33,313 bases of DNA from an uncultured Caryophanales bacterium (GTDB lineage: Bacteria > Bacillota_I > Bacilli_A > RF39 > UBA660): positions 1-33,313 of the forward strand of contig CAMODE010000001.1 of NCBI GenBank assembly GCA_946611235.1, in the 5' to 3' direction. Below the pieces are notes generated by a model. That model had not been told where the DNA came from. It saw nothing but the letters and a program-made list of their open reading frames with translations, and made no database searches. Both the position numbers and the translations under genes were made by a program. Positions 30,562-33,313 of this stretch are shown piece after piece. Positions within the stretch are counted from its first letter, which is position 1; each line of letters starts with the position of its first letter.

Positions 30562-32307
30562 CCAAGTATTATTAATATCACAACTTTGACTTAAAGGTTC
30601 AGGATTAGGTTTATCCAGGATAGCAATCGTAGGCATCCTAAAGGCTGTACCAAACATAATACAAGTACCTGGATGCAATGTTTTAATTTTATTAGTTACT
30701 GTAATATCTGCACTAGATATAATATCTTTAATGAATTGTAGATCCTTAGGATGAAACATTTTAAATACTAAGAAATTACTACATTGTGAAATCGTTGTTT
30801 CCGATAATTCTGAAGGTCTTTGAGATACTATACCAAGAAGTAATCCATATTTTCTACCTTCTTTAGCAATTCTTTCAAATATATTATAACCAAGTATATC
30901 TACATCACTATCATTTTGTACGTATCTATGAGCTTCTTCTAGTACAATATGGAATGGCATCGAAGCTCTTTGATTAAGGGAAGTAATATAATCAAATAAA
31001 AGTTTAGAATATATTTTAACTAAGTTTTTAGCAAATCTATCATCAACATAGTTTATATTAAAGTTAACAATCTGAGCCTTTCTACCATTATTACAAGTAA
31101 GCAATGTACTTATAAAGCCTTCTCTATTGACATATCCGTCATACTCAAAATATCTAGCATAATCACTATTCATAAGATTATTAAATCTTACTTTAAGAAC
31201 ATTACCAAGTTCAAAAGCAGTATCACTGTTCATTATACCTTCACTAATTAGTGCAAACTCAAGAGCAGTAGAAAAATCCTTCATCGTATACATAAACTCA
31301 CCATTAGGTAGATTTAATTCAAAATTATTTAGACATAAACTTTCCAAGTACTCAATGACAAGTTCAACATCTGCAAACTCCCCACCTTGTTCAACAAATA
31401 AACATTGTCTAATTGTTCTAGTCCATCCACCTTTTTCAAGTTTAATTTCAAGATTAAGATTACTAGTACTAAACTTAGTTAGGATAGATACAAACTTATT
31501 TCTAATAAGACTAGGAGCTTTACCAGAAAATAATACATCTAAAAGACATCTAGCTATAATATCATTTTTTTGACCAATAACCTCTGCTTCTTCTCTAGCA
31601 AAATAAGAAACTAACTTTAAAGCTTTCTCAATAATAGGAATTTGTTCTTTAGAAGTAACATTCATAAGTAGACATAGATCATCTACTCCAAGAAGCCAAA
31701 AGGGGTACCTAAGTAGTTCAAACTCATTACTATTTATATCAGTAGTGTATACTTTATAATTAATGTTTTCATTAACTTCATGGATTCTCGAAAAAGCTCG
31801 CTGATACTCACCATAAGCATCAAATAAGAAAATATTTGAGTAAAAAGGTAATTTCTTACATTGATAAAAGACACTTTGAAGTATTTTAGCGACACTATAA
31901 CTTTTACCAGAACCAGAGTTACCTAGAATAGAAAAATGATTAGAAAAGAAGTTTCCTATATCTAGTTTAAGATTGTAATTAGGGTATACATAACTCTTAC
32001 CAAGTACAATGCTATTATCAGAACTGCTACTTAAAATAATATCTAGACTAGCATTATCAATAAGTTCACATACTGCATTAAAAGAAGGCTTAGTAATATC
32101 GCCAAATAAAAATTTACCATTCCTTATTTCCCCGGTAAGAACAGTTTTCATGATACCATCTTCAATAGAAGTAACTTCACCGATACTAGTAAAGTCCTTA
32201 TCTTTAAATACAACATGTTTACCAATTAAGCCATCTATTGAATAAATATCTATACCAAGTCTAACAGATACAATACTTTCGTCAATAGCAATAATCTTTC
32301 CTAGCAT
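30550..32307 (-). CDS. HerA-like (DUF87) hexameric ATPase/translocase
   Basis: The 585-residue product has an N-terminal HAS-barrel-like region (1-75) and the FtsK/HerA RecA fold: Walker A GNSGSGKS (129-136), Walker B HIVLEEAHRY near residue 465, and GIVSQRPSEL, a typical HerA sensor/arginine region. HerA proteins translocate DNA, in archaea with the nuclease NurA for end resection; bacterial ones often work with SIR2, NurA or other nucleases in phage defence or repair. No such partner is adjacent here. The start at 32307 follows AAAGGATG. Convergent with the gene at 29627. Role unknown; repair or defence are both possible. Confidence 0.88.
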   Translation of the reverse strand: MLGKIIAIDESIVSVRLGIDIYSIDGLIGKHVVFKDKDFTSIGEVTSIEDGIMKTVLTGEIRNGKFLFGDITKPSFNAVCELIDNASLDIILSSSSDNSIVLGKSYVYPNYNLKLDIGNFFSNHFSILGNSGSGKSYSVAKILQSVFYQCKKLPFYSNIFLFDAYGEYQRAFSRIHEVNENINYKVYTTDINSNEFELLRYPFWLLGVDDLCLLMNVTSKEQIPIIEKALKLVSYFAREEAEVIGQKNDIIARCLLDVLFSGKAPSLIRNKFVSILTKFSTSNLNLEIKLEKGGWTRTIRQCLFVEQGGEFADVELVIEYLESLCLNNFELNLPNGEFMYTMKDFSTALEFALISEGIMNSDTAFELGNVLKVRFNNLMNSDYARYFEYDGYVNREGFISTLLTCNNGRKAQIVNFNINYVDDRFAKNLVKIYSKLLFDYITSLNQRASMPFHIVLEEAHRYVQNDSDVDILGYNIFERIAKEGRKYGLLLGIVSQRPSELSETTISQCSNFLVFKMFHPKDLQFIKDIISSADITVTNKIKTLHPGTCIMFGTAFRMPTIAILDKPNPEPLSQSCDINNTWYLK

Positions 32308-32336
32308 CCTAACTACATCCTTTCTATTCTATAACA

Positions 32337-32365
32337 ATTATACATCATAAAATAAAATTTGTATA
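32337..32365 (-). promoter_or_regulatory. Promoter of the HerA-like gene
   Basis: Minus strand: TATACA (32365-32360), 17-base spacer, TATAAT (32342-32337). Confidence 0.6.
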
Positions 32366-32372
32366 TAAATAA

Positions 32373-32401
32373 TTGAAAAAAAACAAGAGTTATGGTAATA
32401 T
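32373..32401 (+). promoter_or_regulatory. Promoter of the superoxide reductase gene
   Basis: TTGAAA (32373-32378), 17-base spacer, TAATAT (32396-32401) with TGG before it; AGGAGG lies just ahead of the ATG at 32437. Confidence 0.65.
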
Positions 32402-32436
32402 GTATTTATAAATAACACTATATATAGGAGGAAAAT

Positions 32437-32814
32437 ATGAAAGAATATGTTGTAAAGAAATGTTTGAAGTGTGGAGCTTTAGTAAGAGTATTAGAAGATT
32501 GTCCAAATCCCGAATGTGGTATTAAATGTTGTGGTGAACCTATGACTAAATTGAAAACTAATTGTACTGATGGAGCGGTAGAAAAACATGTTCCTAGTTA
32601 TAAAATAGATGATAGTAAAGTATATGTAACTGTAAACCATGTTATGGAAGAAGATCATTATATCGAGTGGATTAGTTTTGTCTATGATGATATTGAAATA
32701 ACAACATACTTAACACCAGGTAAAAAGGCTACTGCTCATGGAAAATATGTTAAAGGAATGAAAATATATTCATATTGTAATAGACATGGATTATGGGTAA
32801 CAGAAGTAGAGTAA
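32437..32814 (+). CDS. dfx: Desulfoferrodoxin / superoxide reductase
   Basis: A non-haem iron enzyme that reduces superoxide to hydrogen peroxide without making oxygen, typical of anaerobes. The 125-residue product has an N-terminal desulforedoxin-like Cys cluster (KCLKCG, CPNPECGIKCCGEPM). The catalytic iron ligands follow in DGAVEKHVP, VNHVMEEDHYIEW and the C-terminal CNRHGLW. The N-terminal cluster carries extra Cys residues in an inserted DCPNPECG, so the exact iron centre I geometry is unsure. AGGAGG fixes the start. The small membrane protein follows 6 bases after the stop. Confidence 0.95.
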   Translation: MKEYVVKKCLKCGALVRVLEDCPNPECGIKCCGEPMTKLKTNCTDGAVEKHVPSYKIDDSKVYVTVNHVMEEDHYIEWISFVYDDIEITTYLTPGKKATAHGKYVKGMKIYSYCNRHGLWVTEVE

Positions 32815-32820
32815 TTAATT

Positions 32821-33117
32821 ATGGAAGTACAAGAGTTAGAAAATAAAATAAAAGAATTAGAAGCCCGTCTATCTAGATTAGAAAAAATAGAAACAAGAAG
32901 ACAAACTACTAAGTATATCAAACTATTTATTAAAATTATAATACTATTAGTAATTTTATTTGGTATATGGATAGGTTACAACTATGTAAATGAAACATTT
33001 ATTAAACCATATAAAGAAACAGTAGATGAAATAAAAGGAACTTATGATAATGTAAAAAACTATGATTTTTCTCTAGAAAATATTCTAGGTAAAAATAAAG
33101 ATAAGAATAAAGAATAA
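32821..33117 (+). CDS. Small coiled-coil single-pass membrane protein
   Basis: The 98-residue protein has an N-terminal leucine-zipper-like coiled coil (VQELENKIKELEARLSRLEKIE, 3-24), a basic patch, one membrane helix (about 33-53) and a charged C-terminus that probably lies outside the cell. I recognise no family. It probably shares the superoxide reductase transcript (6-base gap, weak GTAGAG site), but a functional link is not established. Confidence 0.75.
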   Translation: MEVQELENKIKELEARLSRLEKIETRRQTTKYIKLFIKIIILLVILFGIWIGYNYVNETFIKPYKETVDEIKGTYDNVKNYDFSLENILGKNKDKNKE

Positions 33118-33140
33118 TACTTGTATAGGTATTATTTTTT
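33113..33140 (+). terminator. Terminator after the coiled-coil membrane protein gene
   Basis: AATAATAC (33113-33120), 8-base loop, GTATTATT (33129-33136), then a T-run. Confidence 0.82.
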
Positions 33141-33145
33141 TAAAT

Positions 33146-33199
33146 CTTTTGAAGCCTGTAGTCTTCAAAAGTACTTTAGAGCCTGTAGTCTCTAAAGTA
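33146..33199. repeat. Two contiguous hairpins with identical loops and different stems
   Basis: CTTTTGAA-GCCTGTAGTC-TTCAAAAG (33146-33171) is followed directly by TACTTTAGA-GCCTGTAGTC-TCTAAAGTA (33172-33199). Both stems are perfect, yet their sequences differ, while the 10-base centre is the same. No T-run follows. Confidence 0.85.
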
Positions 33200-33221
33200 A
33201 CAATTATTTAATATTAGATTT

Positions 33222-33274
33222 TCAATAATAATATTGATATAACCATTGCAACTTAAAGCTATTCTTGGTACAAT
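33222..33274 (+). promoter_or_regulatory. Dyad and promoter of the last, partial gene
   Basis: A perfect inverted repeat TCAATA-ATAA-TATTGA (33222-33237) precedes -35 TTGCAA (33246-33251), a 17-base spacer and -10 TACAAT (33269-33274) with TGG before it. Confidence 0.7.
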
Positions 33275-33296
33275 AAAATTATACAAGGGTGGTTTT

Positions 33297-33313
33297 ATGA
33301 TTAAAAGAATAAT
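33297..33313 (+). CDS. Start of a gene cut off by the window end
   Basis: ATG at 33297 with AAGGGTGG upstream, behind a good promoter; only the first five codons (MIKRI) are visible. No family can be named. Confidence 0.6.

Noticed and set aside
33146-33199. Twin hairpins as intrinsic terminators or a short CRISPR array
   Set aside because: No T-run follows on either strand, and the repeated unit is only the 10-base loop while the rest is inverted-repeat stem, not repeats with spacers.
1-33313. Mycoplasma-type code (TGA = Trp)
   Set aside because: TGA terminates several recognisable proteins at the expected length and TGG encodes their Trp residues.

Overview
The window is a strongly AT-rich bacterial chromosome segment. 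It uses the standard bacterial code: TGA ends real genes such as the amidase, the Abi gene and tsaE, while TGG encodes tryptophan, which argues against Mycoplasma or Spiroplasma. Gene content and order point to Bacillota, class Bacilli, possibly one of the reduced-genome gut lineages such as RF39 or RFN20. The evidence is rlmN-prpC-prkC-rsgA-rpe, yqeG-yqeH, tsaE-tsaB-rimI-tsaD, mrnC-rlmB-sigH-like, a SigK-type sigma factor, Shine-Dalgarno sites close to AGGAGGTGA, and TATAAT promoters often preceded by TGN. The lineage is an inference. A superoxide reductase fits an anaerobe.

Layout. 1-763: 3' part of a gene with an Asn/Ser/Lys-rich linker, convergent with clpP (minus strand). 1474-4241: a TGS-uridine kinase-like nucleoside kinase, a CwlD-like amidase and a small membrane protein. 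4242-6500: a 216-base non-coding stretch with a promoter and an imperfect hairpin, then an Abi_2/AbiF-type HEPN protein and, 6 bases later, an HtrA protease. 6597-8993: tRNA t6A modification genes tsaE, tsaB and tsaD, with rimI. 9149-10408: a secreted, C-terminally anchored, cysteine-containing surface protein. 10518-12599: PcrA helicase. 12807-15304: three separately promoted or terminated accessory genes (P-loop ATPase, M15 peptidase without signal peptide, coiled-coil protein). 15405-20431: rlmN, prpC, prkC, rsgA, rpe. 20477-21585: a 39-codon ORF, then a short bL28-like ribosomal protein gene and a SigK-type sigma gene on the minus strand. 21688-23176: yqeG and yqeH. 23248-26471: mrnC, rlmB and a SigH-like gene flanked by two low-complexity proteins. 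26609-29425: uvrA. 29627-30523: an unrecognised gene lying between two near-identical copies of the terminator that follows uvrA. 30550-32307: a HerA/DUF87 ATPase (minus strand). 32437-33117: superoxide reductase and a small coiled-coil membrane protein. The last 200 bases hold a terminator, two tandem hairpins with identical loops, a dyad and a promoter for a gene that starts at 33297.

Most genes are housekeeping: translation quality (t6A, RlmN, RlmB, RsgA, YqeH, MrnC), Ser/Thr kinase/phosphatase signalling at the cell wall, proteolysis (ClpP, HtrA) and DNA repair (PcrA, UvrA). The most interesting parts are the possible RNA-antitoxin/HEPN-toxin pair at 4283-5381, the repeat-flanked gene at 29423-30561 and the twin hairpins at 33146-33199. 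I saw no tRNA, rRNA, CRISPR array or transposase, and no gene-free stretch longer than 300 bases.
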